DNA from: Nitrosomonas sp. Nm34
GTDB taxonomy: Bacteria > Pseudomonadota > Gammaproteobacteria > Burkholderiales > Nitrosomonadaceae
NCBI RefSeq assembly: GCF_900113925.1
Contig: NZ_FORD01000008.1
Span: 53,381 to 117,380, forward strand
Direction of reading: 5' to 3'
DNA: 64,000 nucleotides
Below, in pieces: positions 37,365 to 46,316 of this stretch (position 1 is its first letter; each line of letters opens with the position of its first letter). The notes beneath the pieces were generated by a model, which searched no databases, was not told where the DNA came from, and saw only the letters and a list, made by a program, of their open reading frames with translations. The position numbers and the translations under genes were made by a program.

Positions 37365-38612
37365 TCAGATGGACTTAAGATATTCAACCAGATCGGCCTT
37401 CTCTTCCTCCGTCAAACTCAGCCCGAAGTGCTTGTCATAATGATTGACCACCGCAAGCAGGTCTGCTGCGCTGCCATCATGAAAATAAGGCGGATGTTTT
37501 TGGAGCCCTCGCAATGGCGTGGTTCGGTATTTCTTTGTGGCTGATTTATTAGCGTAGGTTGGGTCTGCCCCCACTTCGGCCGGGTCATGCAGGAATGGTT
37601 CTTGCTGATTTGGACTACGTACTACGTCAGTGAAATGCGGTGGCTGATGACAGGTATCGCAGCTGGCTTTGTTGCGGAACAAATGCTTGCCTCGCTGAGC
37701 CGCAGCTCGGTCAAAGCTCCCTGCTTCAGCCTTTGGCGTCTTCAGAATCAATTGATACTCGTACAGGGCAGGAAGCTTCGGTGTAACCAGATCCGGAGTC
37801 TGCTCAATCGTGAGGCCGGTGCGTGGATCGGTGAACGTTCCTTTACCTCCCATCTGCCCTATACCTACATAGCTGTTCCAATAAGAGATAGGCCCATCTG
37901 CGGTGTACGTCTCAAAGCCAACGCCCTTTAAACCGTAGATCGAGGGGATGACGACCGGCTGCGACGGGCTATTGAGCGGAATGATGTTGGCACCATTAAA
38001 ATAGTGGCGGACCGGATCGTATTTACCCGGCCCCCAGGTATTAAATTCTGCTTTAGTCGCATCGTCCAGTACCGGCGACAGCGCGATGATCGCGCCGACA
38101 TTCAAATCAATGTTGGCCCACCCATCGAGTCGCTTGCCAATTCCCGGCGCAAGCGAGTCATCGACGGACGAATGGCACAGCGCACAGGTCACGCCAATGG
38201 TAGCGAGACGACCCAGTTCATCGACGTTGCCTTTTACCCCGACAACTGCATTCAGGCGTAACAGCTCAACTGTCACCTCTGGCTTTTTGAGATCAACTTG
38301 ACCAGCCTGAAGCGCAGCGGCAAGCTCTTTCGGTAAGGCATCGACATCCACCTTGAGACCGACCGCTAACGCAGTAGCAGGATCGACTGTTGCAATGGCC
38401 TCATGCAGTCGTAACACGTCGGTCCATAATTGCTCATTGCCAAAGGTATCAAAACGAAAAATCTCTTGTCCTTCGCGCTGTTTTTGTTCTGTACTGTCAG
38501 AGACGTTCGTTTTTTCTCTATCCGCCTTATCCGCCCAACCAGCCGGAGAAAATCCAAAGATAACGCAGGTCATGAATAGGGTAAATGTCATTGAAGCTGG
38601 CGTGATTTTCAT
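37365..38612 (-). CDS. Exported diheme cytochrome c / peroxidase-like protein
   Basis: 415 residues. Signal peptide ends GWADK; two haem-binding CXXCH sites, CALCH near residue 145 and CDTCH near residue 320. The C-terminal part RTTPLRGLQKHPPYFHDGS is the typical MauG/cytochrome c peroxidase-like segment with possible distal ligands. GAGG lies upstream of the ATG. A periplasmic electron-transfer or peroxidase protein. The N-terminal domain differs from classical bacterial peroxidases, so peroxide as substrate is not certain. No operon partner. Confidence 0.85.
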   Translation of the reverse strand: MKITPASMTFTLFMTCVIFGFSPAGWADKADREKTNVSDSTEQKQREGQEIFRFDTFGNEQLWTDVLRLHEAIATVDPATALAVGLKVDVDALPKELAAALQAGQVDLKKPEVTVELLRLNAVVGVKGNVDELGRLATIGVTCALCHSSVDDSLAPGIGKRLDGWANIDLNVGAIIALSPVLDDATKAEFNTWGPGKYDPVRHYFNGANIIPLNSPSQPVVIPSIYGLKGVGFETYTADGPISYWNSYVGIGQMGGKGTFTDPRTGLTIEQTPDLVTPKLPALYEYQLILKTPKAEAGSFDRAAAQRGKHLFRNKASCDTCHQPPHFTDVVRSPNQQEPFLHDPAEVGADPTYANKSATKKYRTTPLRGLQKHPPYFHDGSAADLLAVVNHYDKHFGLSLTEEEKADLVEYLKSI

Positions 38613-38948
38613 TATTATTTTTCCTCTTCTGCAAGTTAACCAATAATCCTATTTATGCCTTGGATGAAGTTCTCTTTCTCGAGCTTTGTAATGCGCCGAA
38701 ACAGCGATACAGAAAAAAAATCATCTATTTTTATGGACACGACTTACAATAAAAATAGACTTATTTTTTTATCGGAGTAGAACTCATAATAAATAGGCAT
38801 ACTGGCACTTCAGCAATAAGCCATCAAAAGATTGTTTTTGGCTGAAGACTAGGGATCCATTTCGCGCTCCTCTCGTTTTGCCAGGACGCATCCGGGATTC
38901 AAGCAAACGATGGCCGTAGTAAATACGGCTTAAGCTGCTGAATACTCG
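38613..38948. other. Intergenic, no gene seen
   Basis: About 335 bases between two minus-strand genes with no supported ORF or terminator. Confidence 0.4.
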
Positions 38949-39158
38949 CTAATTTTCCTCTTCTACCGCATACCAATCATTTAATTTATGTTTTGGGTGG
39001 AGTCCCCTCACTTGCGCTTTGTGATAAGCTGAACCAGCAGAACGGGAAAAAGAATCTTCGTCTCTATATTTGGTTCTAGCGCTACCGCTTCTCGCGCTAC
39101 TGCCTATCACTGCTTTATTTTTCCTGACATCCTCGTTAAATGACTTAGCTGGTCTCAT
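38949..39158 (-). CDS. Small DUF2934-like protein
   Basis: 69 residues. The start is the ATG at 39158, eight bases after GGAGG. Basic and Ser/Arg-rich, ending AYHKAQVRGLHPKHKLNDWYAVEEEN, which resembles the short DUF2934 motif (AY … HDLxDWxxAE). Function unknown. Confidence 0.65.
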   Translation of the reverse strand: MRPAKSFNEDVRKNKAVIGSSARSGSARTKYRDEDSFSRSAGSAYHKAQVRGLHPKHKLNDWYAVEEEN

Positions 39159-39203
39159 GTTGTCGCCTCCGTTTAAGCAAAAACAATTACAAATAATTAA
39201 CAA

Positions 39204-39745
39204 GATGATCGTAGTGATACATCACTACACTAGAAGTAATATTTGATCGAAAAATAGAAGAGAATTAAATACGTGCAAACACGTAAGGGATAACCCTTAT
39301 ATTCCACGTCATAAAGGCTATAATGGCTGAATAAAGTTTTGATAAATCAATAATTTTCAATAAAAAATTATGGCCAGCCCAATCTATTAAAAGTTATTCC
39401 AACTGTACTGAAATATTCTTTTTTTCCATTTCAGCCAAAAAAGAAGAGAAACTGCCTTAAAAAAATTATCAAGTGATGGGCTCCATCGCTGTGATCTCTC
39501 TTTGCTGAATAGAAAACATCTGATTCTTTTTTAAATCAAAACTGCCTTGCCGGCTGCACCTTGCCGTATGATTGATACTGTCGGCGGCTCCCCTTTGCCT
39601 CATGTTTGATTTGGAAATGGAATGAACCCTTAGATTTCATCTGATTAGTATGGAATAAATGATAAATTCGAACCGGATGAACCAAGACCAAATCAAGAGG
39701 CAGCCAATTGCTATACAATGAGATAATGACGAGTAGAGTGATATA
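39204..39745. other. Intergenic carrying repeat copy A
   Basis: 540 bases upstream of nadC. Apart from the interspersed repeat at 39532-39626 no feature is clear. The nadC promoter probably lies 3' of the repeat. Confidence 0.45.
39532..39626 (+). repeat. Interspersed ~95-bp repeat, copy A
   Basis: Shares long matches with copies at 52090-52187 (same strand) and 55390-55488 (opposite strand), including TTGCCGyATGATTGATACTG, GGCTCsCCTTTGC and the end TTTGATTTGGAAATGGAAT. It is noncoding and lies between genes in all three cases. Confidence 0.8.
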
Positions 39746-40615
39746 GTGAAGATTGAGTATTCCATGATCGGGCATGAAGAAATCAAGAAGCAGGTGAGTT
39801 TGGCACTCGCAGAAGATATTGGCGCAGGTGATCTGACGGCATTGCTGGTCCCTGCCGATAAAACTCTGGCTGCGAGCGTGATCAGTAGGGAGCAGGCAGT
39901 ATTGTGTGGGGTTGCCTGGTTTGAAGAATGTTTCCGGCAGCTGTCTCCCACGATCAGAATTAGCTGGTTGGCGCAGGAAGGCGAAAGGGTTCAGGCAGAT
40001 CAAAAACTATGTGAAATAACAGGAAATGCCAGAGCTCTGTTAACGGCAGAACGCACCGCATTGAATTTCCTGCAAATGCTTTCTGCGGTGGCGACCCAGA
40101 CGCGGCGCTATGTCGATGCCATTTCAGGCACAGATGCAGTGATTGTCGATACACGCAAAACTTTGCCCGGATTAAGACTTGCCCAAAAATATGCAGTGAA
40201 ATGCGGCGGCGGTATTAATCATCGTTTCGGATTGTACGATGGAATTCTCATCAAGGAAAATCACATTCTGGCTACCGGAGGAATTGAGCTGTCTTTACGC
40301 AAAGCCAAGGAAATTACACCCTGTAACGTACTTATCCAAATTGAGGTGGAAACGCTGGATGAGTTGCAACAAGCACTCCATGCAGGCGCTCCTATGATCC
40401 TGCTGGATAATTTTGATCCTGAAAGATTGCGCCAAGCGGTTGCATTGAATCAACAACTCACAGGTAAACGCGCTATTCTGGAAGCCTCGGGCAATATCAC
40501 GCTGGTGAATGTGCGTACGGTAGCGGAAACAGGAGTAGATAGAATTTCTATCGGCAGTTTGACTAAAGATATCAAGGCATTGGATTTATCGATGCGTTTT
40601 CTACCGACTGCCTAG
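39746..40615 (+). CDS. nadC: Nicotinate-nucleotide pyrophosphorylase (carboxylating)
   Basis: 289 residues, usual length. It converts quinolinate and PRPP into nicotinate mononucleotide in de novo NAD synthesis. Family motifs: [68 protein letters not shown], and LDNF / EASGNI / ISIGSLT at the end. The start may be GTG 39746 or ATG 39764 (MIGHEEI); neither has a strong ribosome site. The stop is 16 bases before nadE, so the two NAD genes form an operon. Confidence 0.97.
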   Translation: MKIEYSMIGHEEIKKQVSLALAEDIGAGDLTALLVPADKTLAASVISREQAVLCGVAWFEECFRQLSPTIRISWLAQEGERVQADQKLCEITGNARALLTAERTALNFLQMLSAVATQTRRYVDAISGTDAVIVDTRKTLPGLRLAQKYAVKCGGGINHRFGLYDGILIKENHILATGGIELSLRKAKEITPCNVLIQIEVETLDELQQALHAGAPMILLDNFDPERLRQAVALNQQLTGKRAILEASGNITLVNVRTVAETGVDRISIGSLTKDIKALDLSMRFLPTA

Positions 40616-40631
40616 TTTATGCCAAATAATT

Positions 40632-42719
40632 ATGCCGACCAATCCGGAATTTTTTAATTTATATCGGCACGGTTTTGTCCGTGTCGCTGTCGGTGTACCT
40701 GATGTGCGCGTGGCCGATCCAGTATTTAATGCTTCTACCACCATTGCGCTTATGACACAGGCGGTTGAGCAACATGCCATCCTCGCTCTCTTTCCAGAGT
40801 TAGGGCTGACGGCTTACTCATGTGAAGACTTATTCCATCAGCAAACCTTACTGGCAGGTGCGCTGGAGGCACTCAGCAGGGTGCTAGAAGCTTCAGAGCA
40901 ACTTGAACTGATCACAGTCGTCGGCTTACCGTTGCAAGTGAACCATCTGCTTTTCAACTGTGCCGCGATTGTGTATCGCGGTCGCATTCTGGGTGTCGTT
41001 CCCAAGACTTTCCTCCCCAATTATCGAGAATTCTATGAACTGCGGCAATTTGCGCCTGCCACCGCCGCTTGCTGCGACACCATTACGCTATGTGGCCAAA
41101 GCGCTATCCCCTTTGGTGAGAAGTTGGTGTTTCTGGCCAAAAATCAACCTCATTTCCGTTTTTTTACCGAAATCTGCGAGGATCTGTGGGTGCCAGTCCC
41201 TCCTTCATCTCATGCCGCCTTGGCCGGTGCCACCCTGCTGCTCAATCTTTCGGCCTCTAACGTCACGATTGGCAAACAGGAATATCGCCATAGCCTGGTA
41301 GCCAATCAGTCAGCGCACTGCCTTGCGGCTTACCTTTATACCGCAGCCGGCACCGGCGAATCGACGACCGATCTTGCCTGGGACGGTCATGCCATGGTTT
41401 ATGAAAATGGGGCTCTTCTGGCAGAATCCAGCCGATTTCATGACGGCTCACAATTAATTTTTGCGGACGTGGATCTGGATCACTTGATTCAGGAGCGCAT
41501 GCGGCAAAACAGCTTTGGTCAGAGCGTGCAGTATTATCGAGAAGAAATCCGACAATTCCGGGAAATTCACTTTGAGATCACCTTACCCACTACCGCCCGG
41601 CTACTTTGTCAGCGCCAGTATGATCGCTTTCCTTATGTTCCTGCCGATCCTGCTACACGCGATAGCCATTGTTTTGAAGCTTACCATATCCAGGTGCAGG
41701 GTTTAGTCAAACGGCTGAAACACACAGGTATTCAGAAGATCGTGATTGGCGTCTCAGGAGGGCTGGATTCCACTCATGCGCTTATCGTGGCAGCGCGCGC
41801 GATGGATGTACTACACTTTTCACGCACGAACATTCTGGCCTACACCATGCCCGGCTTTGCTACCAGCGAACATACCTTGGCCAATGCCACAGCCCTCATG
41901 CAGGTGCTTGGCTGCGCTGCGCATCAAATCGATATCCGGCCAAGTTGCGAGCAAATGCTGCGGGATCTCGACCATCCCTTCATTCATGGTGAACCGGTCT
42001 ATGATGTCACCTTTGAGAATGTACAAGCAGGTGAACGTACCAATCACCTTTTTCGTCTGGCAAATTATCACCATGGCTTAGTGCTTGGCACGGGAGATCT
42101 GAGTGAATTGGCTTTGGGTTGGTGTACTTATGGCGTCGGTGATCACATGTCACACTATGCCATTAATGCGAGTATTCCCAAAACGCTGATTCAATTTCTG
42201 CTTCGCTGGATTGCTGATACTAATCAACTTGGTCATAAAGTCAGTCTCGTCCTGCGTGCCATCCTGGACACAGAAATCAGCCCTGAACTCGTTCCAGGAA
42301 AAACAGAGAGTAATCAGCCTGCTCAACGCACAGAAGCCATCATTGGCCCTTATGAATTACAGGATTTCAACTTGTATTACACCACACGCTTTGGTTACCT
42401 GCCGAGCAAAATTGCTTTTCTCGCCTATTGTAGCTGGCGTGACCGTACACAAGGCCGCTGGCCTGGCATACCCGAATACAGGCGCAACCAATATAACATT
42501 AGTGAAATCAAACAATGGTTACATGTTTTCGCCTACCGATTTTTCCAGATCAGCCAATTCAAGCGCAGTTGCATCCCCAATGCCCCCAAGGTGGGTTCAG
42601 GTGGGTCACTTTCACCGCGTGGAGATTATCGAGCACCCAGCGATAGTGAAGCAACCCTATGGCTCGATAACATTGCACAGATTCCCGATGCTGCGTCAGA
42701 AAACAATTTATTCAAGTAA
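40632..42719 (+). CDS. nadE: Glutamine-dependent NAD+ synthetase
   Basis: 695 residues, the long two-domain form. The N-terminal nitrilase-like glutaminase has its triad Glu in [10 protein letters not shown], Lys in [15 protein letters not shown] and Cys in [10 protein letters not shown]. The C-terminal synthetase has the PP-loop [13 protein letters not shown] near residue 375 and [27 protein letters not shown]. It makes NAD from nicotinate adenine dinucleotide using glutamine nitrogen. Size and layout match the large form known from Mycobacterium rather than the short E. coli enzyme. Confidence 0.97.
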   Translation: MPTNPEFFNLYRHGFVRVAVGVPDVRVADPVFNASTTIALMTQAVEQHAILALFPELGLTAYSCEDLFHQQTLLAGALEALSRVLEASEQLELITVVGLPLQVNHLLFNCAAIVYRGRILGVVPKTFLPNYREFYELRQFAPATAACCDTITLCGQSAIPFGEKLVFLAKNQPHFRFFTEICEDLWVPVPPSSHAALAGATLLLNLSASNVTIGKQEYRHSLVANQSAHCLAAYLYTAAGTGESTTDLAWDGHAMVYENGALLAESSRFHDGSQLIFADVDLDHLIQERMRQNSFGQSVQYYREEIRQFREIHFEITLPTTARLLCQRQYDRFPYVPADPATRDSHCFEAYHIQVQGLVKRLKHTGIQKIVIGVSGGLDSTHALIVAARAMDVLHFSRTNILAYTMPGFATSEHTLANATALMQVLGCAAHQIDIRPSCEQMLRDLDHPFIHGEPVYDVTFENVQAGERTNHLFRLANYHHGLVLGTGDLSELALGWCTYGVGDHMSHYAINASIPKTLIQFLLRWIADTNQLGHKVSLVLRAILDTEISPELVPGKTESNQPAQRTEAIIGPYELQDFNLYYTTRFGYLPSKIAFLAYCSWRDRTQGRWPGIPEYRRNQYNISEIKQWLHVFAYRFFQISQFKRSCIPNAPKVGSGGSLSPRGDYRAPSDSEATLWLDNIAQIPDAASENNLFK

Positions 42720-42759
42720 GCAACCATTTGATTGCTGAGAGCTCATTACCGAAAGCGTT

Positions 42760-43947
42760 ATGAAGAAAATCATCCTCAAGGCAGGGAAAGAAAAATCCCT
42801 GTTGCGCCGGCACCCATGGGTCTATTCGGGTGCAATCAGCCGGGTAGAAGGTCATCCGAGCGATGGCGACACTGTCTCAATTTACACGAACCAGAAGGTT
42901 TTCCTTGCCCATGCAGCCTATCATTCGAAAGCACCGATTGCTGCTCGCGTTTGGTCGTGGCAGCAAGATGAACGTATTGATGAGGCCTTCTTTTACCGGA
43001 AATTAACTCACGCATTAGAATTTCGCAAAGAGCTTGGTTTGTCTCAGTTTAGTACGGGTTGCCGTCTGGTGCACGGTGAATCTGACGGCTTGCCTGGCTT
43101 AGTAATCGATCAATACGGTCGCATACTGGTGATCCAGATTGGCAGTGTCGGGGCAGAACGCTGGCGGGAAGTGATCCTGGATATTTTAAAAGATTTATGT
43201 GATCCCGACTGTATTTACGAACGCTCTGATACCGATGTACGTGAATTAGAAGGCTTGGTTAAACGCACTGGTGTGCTGTGGGGTGGTTTGCCCCATGATC
43301 TGATTATTGAAGAAAATGGTCTACATTTTGCCGTGGATGTTATAACTGGACAGAAGACAGGGTTCTATCTGGATCAGCGCGATAACCGTGCCAAAATCGG
43401 CACCTTGGCAAAAGATAAAGATATACTCAACTGTTTCTGCTACAGCGGTGGATTTTCTGTCTACGCCAAACGAGCAGGCGCCAAGTCAGTCCTGTCAGTA
43501 GATTCATCAGAGGAAGCATTGAAACTCGCACAGCGCAATTTTACCCTGAACGGACTGGCAACGGATTCCCAGGAATGGCAACGTGCCGATGTATTTCAAA
43601 TGCTGCGTCAATTGCGTGATCAGAATCGAAAGTTTGATCTAATCATTCTTGATCCCCCTAAATTTGCGCCAACGGCTTCGTTTGCGGCTAAAGCAGCGCG
43701 TGGATACAAGGATATCAATCTACTCGCTTTCAAATTACTCAGACCTGGCGGCATAGTAGCCACTTATTCCTGCTCCAGTGGAATCAGTAGTGATCTGTTT
43801 CAGAAAATCATCGCTGGCGCTGCTTTGGACGCAGGGAGCAGCGCACATATTATTGCACAGCAGATGGCAGCGCCAGATCATCCCATCTTGCTTAGTTTTC
43901 CAGAAGGCGCCTACCTCAAGGGGCTTCTCTTGAAACTATCCGATTAA
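42760..43947 (+). CDS. rlmI: Class I rRNA (cytosine-C5) methyltransferase, RlmI-like
   Basis: 395 residues. An N-terminal PUA-type domain (KKIILKAGKEKSLLRRHPWVYSGAI) is followed by a SAM-binding domain with FYLDQRDNR, LNCFCYSGGFSVYAKRAGA and catalytic-region LDPPKFAP, then TYSCSSGI, the second Cys motif. This is the YccW/RlmI family, which methylates a cytosine of 23S rRNA (C1962 in E. coli). The symbol is by family; the target base is not shown here. Confidence 0.88.
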   Translation: MKKIILKAGKEKSLLRRHPWVYSGAISRVEGHPSDGDTVSIYTNQKVFLAHAAYHSKAPIAARVWSWQQDERIDEAFFYRKLTHALEFRKELGLSQFSTGCRLVHGESDGLPGLVIDQYGRILVIQIGSVGAERWREVILDILKDLCDPDCIYERSDTDVRELEGLVKRTGVLWGGLPHDLIIEENGLHFAVDVITGQKTGFYLDQRDNRAKIGTLAKDKDILNCFCYSGGFSVYAKRAGAKSVLSVDSSEEALKLAQRNFTLNGLATDSQEWQRADVFQMLRQLRDQNRKFDLIILDPPKFAPTASFAAKAARGYKDINLLAFKLLRPGGIVATYSCSSGISSDLFQKIIAGAALDAGSSAHIIAQQMAAPDHPILLSFPEGAYLKGLLLKLSD

Positions 43948-44136
43948 AGCTGACCATGGCTGCCATTACTCGCACATGAGCGTCCCTGCAATTATTGTCA
44001 GGATTAGGTAACATAGTATGAAGCTATTTTATTCCAGTCTTTTATGCCATCAAACCAATTCATCACATTACCTTTCAGAAGCTTTTGGGTACCTTGCAAG
44101 CTTACCCAATCTATTCATAAGCTGGAGTTTTAAAAA

Positions 44137-44964
44137 TTGAATCCGCACGCAGCCCGATCGATTTCTCCGTTGGTATTACTTAATACGCTTAAGGCCAACC
44201 GGGGCCTGATTTATAATCTGATTAAACGTGAAGTAATTGGTCGTTATCGCGGATCTATCATGGGGTTATTATGGTCATTCTTCAATCCCGTACTCATGCT
44301 GACTGTTTATACATTTGTTTTCAGTGTGGTTTTCAAGGCCCGCTGGGTGGGTGGGACTGAATCCAAAACAGAATTTGCCTTGGTGCTTTTTGCGGGGCTT
44401 ATGCTTTTTAATTTATTTGCAGAGTGCTTAAATCGAGCACCCAGTCTGATTCTGGGGAATGTCAATTATGTTAAAAAAGTCGTCTTTCCGCTCGAAATAC
44501 TCCCTTTTGTAGCCATGGGTTCTGCTGCTTTTCACCTATTGATTAGCTTATTTGTCTGGTTGGCGTTTTACTTGATTTTTTTCGGGATTCCCCAAGCAAC
44601 TATTGTACTGCTACCTGTCCTGTTGATCCCTTTCTTTTTAATGACTCTGGGATTGAGTTGGTTCCTGGCTTCACTAGGCGTCTATCTGCGTGATGTCAGT
44701 CAAATTATTGGGGTAATGATGACTGCGCTCATGTTTTTATCACCCATTTTTTACCCCATCGCTGCTTTGCCTGAAGAATACCATTTATTTATGCAAATCA
44801 GCCCGTTAACATTCACCGTTGAACAAGCCCGGGACGTGATGATTTGGGGTAAAGGATTGGATTGGGGTGCTTGGGCGATGTACATGTTACTTGCTGCAAT
44901 CATTGCCTGGTTTGGATTTGCCTGGTTCCAGAAAACACGCAAAGGATTCGCAGATGTCCTCTGA
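44137..44964 (+). CDS. wzm: Polysaccharide ABC exporter, permease (Wzm type)
   Basis: 275 residues from a TTG at 44137 (GGAG nine bases upstream). Six hydrophobic spans. The N-terminal REVIGRYRGSIMGLLWSFFNP signature of the ABC-2 O-antigen/teichoic-acid exporters is present, as is PLTFTVEQARDV near the end. It forms the channel for lipid-linked polysaccharide with the ATPase encoded next, whose ATG overlaps this gene by 11 bases. Confidence 0.95.
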   Translation: MNPHAARSISPLVLLNTLKANRGLIYNLIKREVIGRYRGSIMGLLWSFFNPVLMLTVYTFVFSVVFKARWVGGTESKTEFALVLFAGLMLFNLFAECLNRAPSLILGNVNYVKKVVFPLEILPFVAMGSAAFHLLISLFVWLAFYLIFFGIPQATIVLLPVLLIPFFLMTLGLSWFLASLGVYLRDVSQIIGVMMTALMFLSPIFYPIAALPEEYHLFMQISPLTFTVEQARDVMIWGKGLDWGAWAMYMLLAAIIAWFGFAWFQKTRKGFADVL

Positions 44965-46312
44965 GATTGCCATCAAGGTTGAGAACCTAAGCAAGTGCTA
45001 TCACATCTATACAACCCCGCGTGATCGATTGAAACAGTTTATTTTTCCTCGACTTCGCCGCTTTGTTGGCGAAGCAGGACAACAGTACTTCAAGGAGTTC
45101 TGGGCACTGAGAGATGTCTCATTCGAAATCAAAAAAGGCGAGAGTATGGGCATCCTGGGCCGAAATGGTTCGGGGAAATCTACCTTATTGCAGATTATTG
45201 CAGGAACATTAACACCAACCGAAGGGACAGTGGAAACTTTTGGGCGAATAAGTGCCCTTCTAGAACTCGGCTCTGGATTTAATCCGGAATTCAGCGGAAA
45301 AGATAATGTCTATTTGAGCGTTGCCCTGCAGGGATTTGGTTCAGATCAGATTGATAAGAAATACGAAGATATTGCTGCTTTTGCTGATATCGGTGAATTT
45401 ATAGATCAACCGGTCAAGATCTACTCGAGCGGAATGTATGCGCGTCTGGCGTTTTCTGCAGCGATTCACGCCGAACCGGATGTGTTGATTGTAGACGAAA
45501 TATTAGCAGTGGGTGATGTGCCCTTCCAACAGAAGTGCATCAAGAAACTTTATCAAATGATGGATGATGGTGTTTCCATTCTGCTGGTTTCTCATGATGC
45601 CTATCAGATTCGATCAATTTGTCGAAAAGCCCTGTTGTTGCAGGAAGGAAGGCAGTGTATGTTTGAGTCTTCCGAAAAAGTCATGGATGAATATATTGCC
45701 TATTGCTCCGCTGTGGGTTCAAAAGCCAAGGCTGAATCATCAGATTTCACTCCCTCTCGTTCGAATATTGACGGAAACGCTGGTTTCGCTGTCGTGATCA
45801 AAAATCCTACTTTGATTACTGGTAATGTTCGGCATGCCACCGAGATTAACAGCTGTGACCCCGTCTGTATCGAGTTCGATTACGAAATACACGGCACCTA
45901 TTCTGACACCATTTCGTTCGTGGTAAATTTGTATCGTGAAGACGACACTTATGTTTTTGGCACGACTACCAGAATGCAAGGCCTAGCCGAGTTTTCACCT
46001 GAAAATGAGGCTCGTGTCAGCATATATTTTCCTTCGTTACCGCTTGTTTCGGGCAAATATAAGTGGCGGGTCGCGGTAAACGATGGTCGGGGTATGGGCA
46101 TCCTGGCTGAAGCTGTCCCCGTCTGCCATTTTTCAGTGAATGACGACTTTAGAGCTGTGGGCATTATCGACATCCCGCACACTTGGAGCCGAGAGATAAT
46201 TAGCCCTGCTAATGGGTCGAGAACAACAACCAGCTGTGAGCGCGATCACCGAGATTTCGGAACGCCCCTTCCCAGAGCAGTCAATATTGTAGGGCAACAA
46301 ACTAAAAATTAA
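44954..46312 (+). CDS. wzt: Polysaccharide ABC exporter, ATPase with C-terminal sugar-binding domain (Wzt type)
   Basis: 452 residues. The ATG at 44954 (MSSEIAIKVENLSKCY) is chosen over an out-of-context start at 44867. Walker A GRNGSGKST near residue 69, signature YSSGMYARLAF near 156, Walker B VLIVDEILAVGD near 177. Residues about 260-450 are a beta domain like the C-terminal domain of E. coli O9a Wzt, which recognises the capped end of the glycan and so couples export to chain termination. The next gene would make the cap. Confidence 0.94.
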   Translation: MSSEIAIKVENLSKCYHIYTTPRDRLKQFIFPRLRRFVGEAGQQYFKEFWALRDVSFEIKKGESMGILGRNGSGKSTLLQIIAGTLTPTEGTVETFGRISALLELGSGFNPEFSGKDNVYLSVALQGFGSDQIDKKYEDIAAFADIGEFIDQPVKIYSSGMYARLAFSAAIHAEPDVLIVDEILAVGDVPFQQKCIKKLYQMMDDGVSILLVSHDAYQIRSICRKALLLQEGRQCMFESSEKVMDEYIAYCSAVGSKAKAESSDFTPSRSNIDGNAGFAVVIKNPTLITGNVRHATEINSCDPVCIEFDYEIHGTYSDTISFVVNLYREDDTYVFGTTTRMQGLAEFSPENEARVSIYFPSLPLVSGKYKWRVAVNDGRGMGILAEAVPVCHFSVNDDFRAVGIIDIPHTWSREIISPANGSRTTTSCERDHRDFGTPLPRAVNIVGQQTKN

Positions 46313-46316
46313 CCGA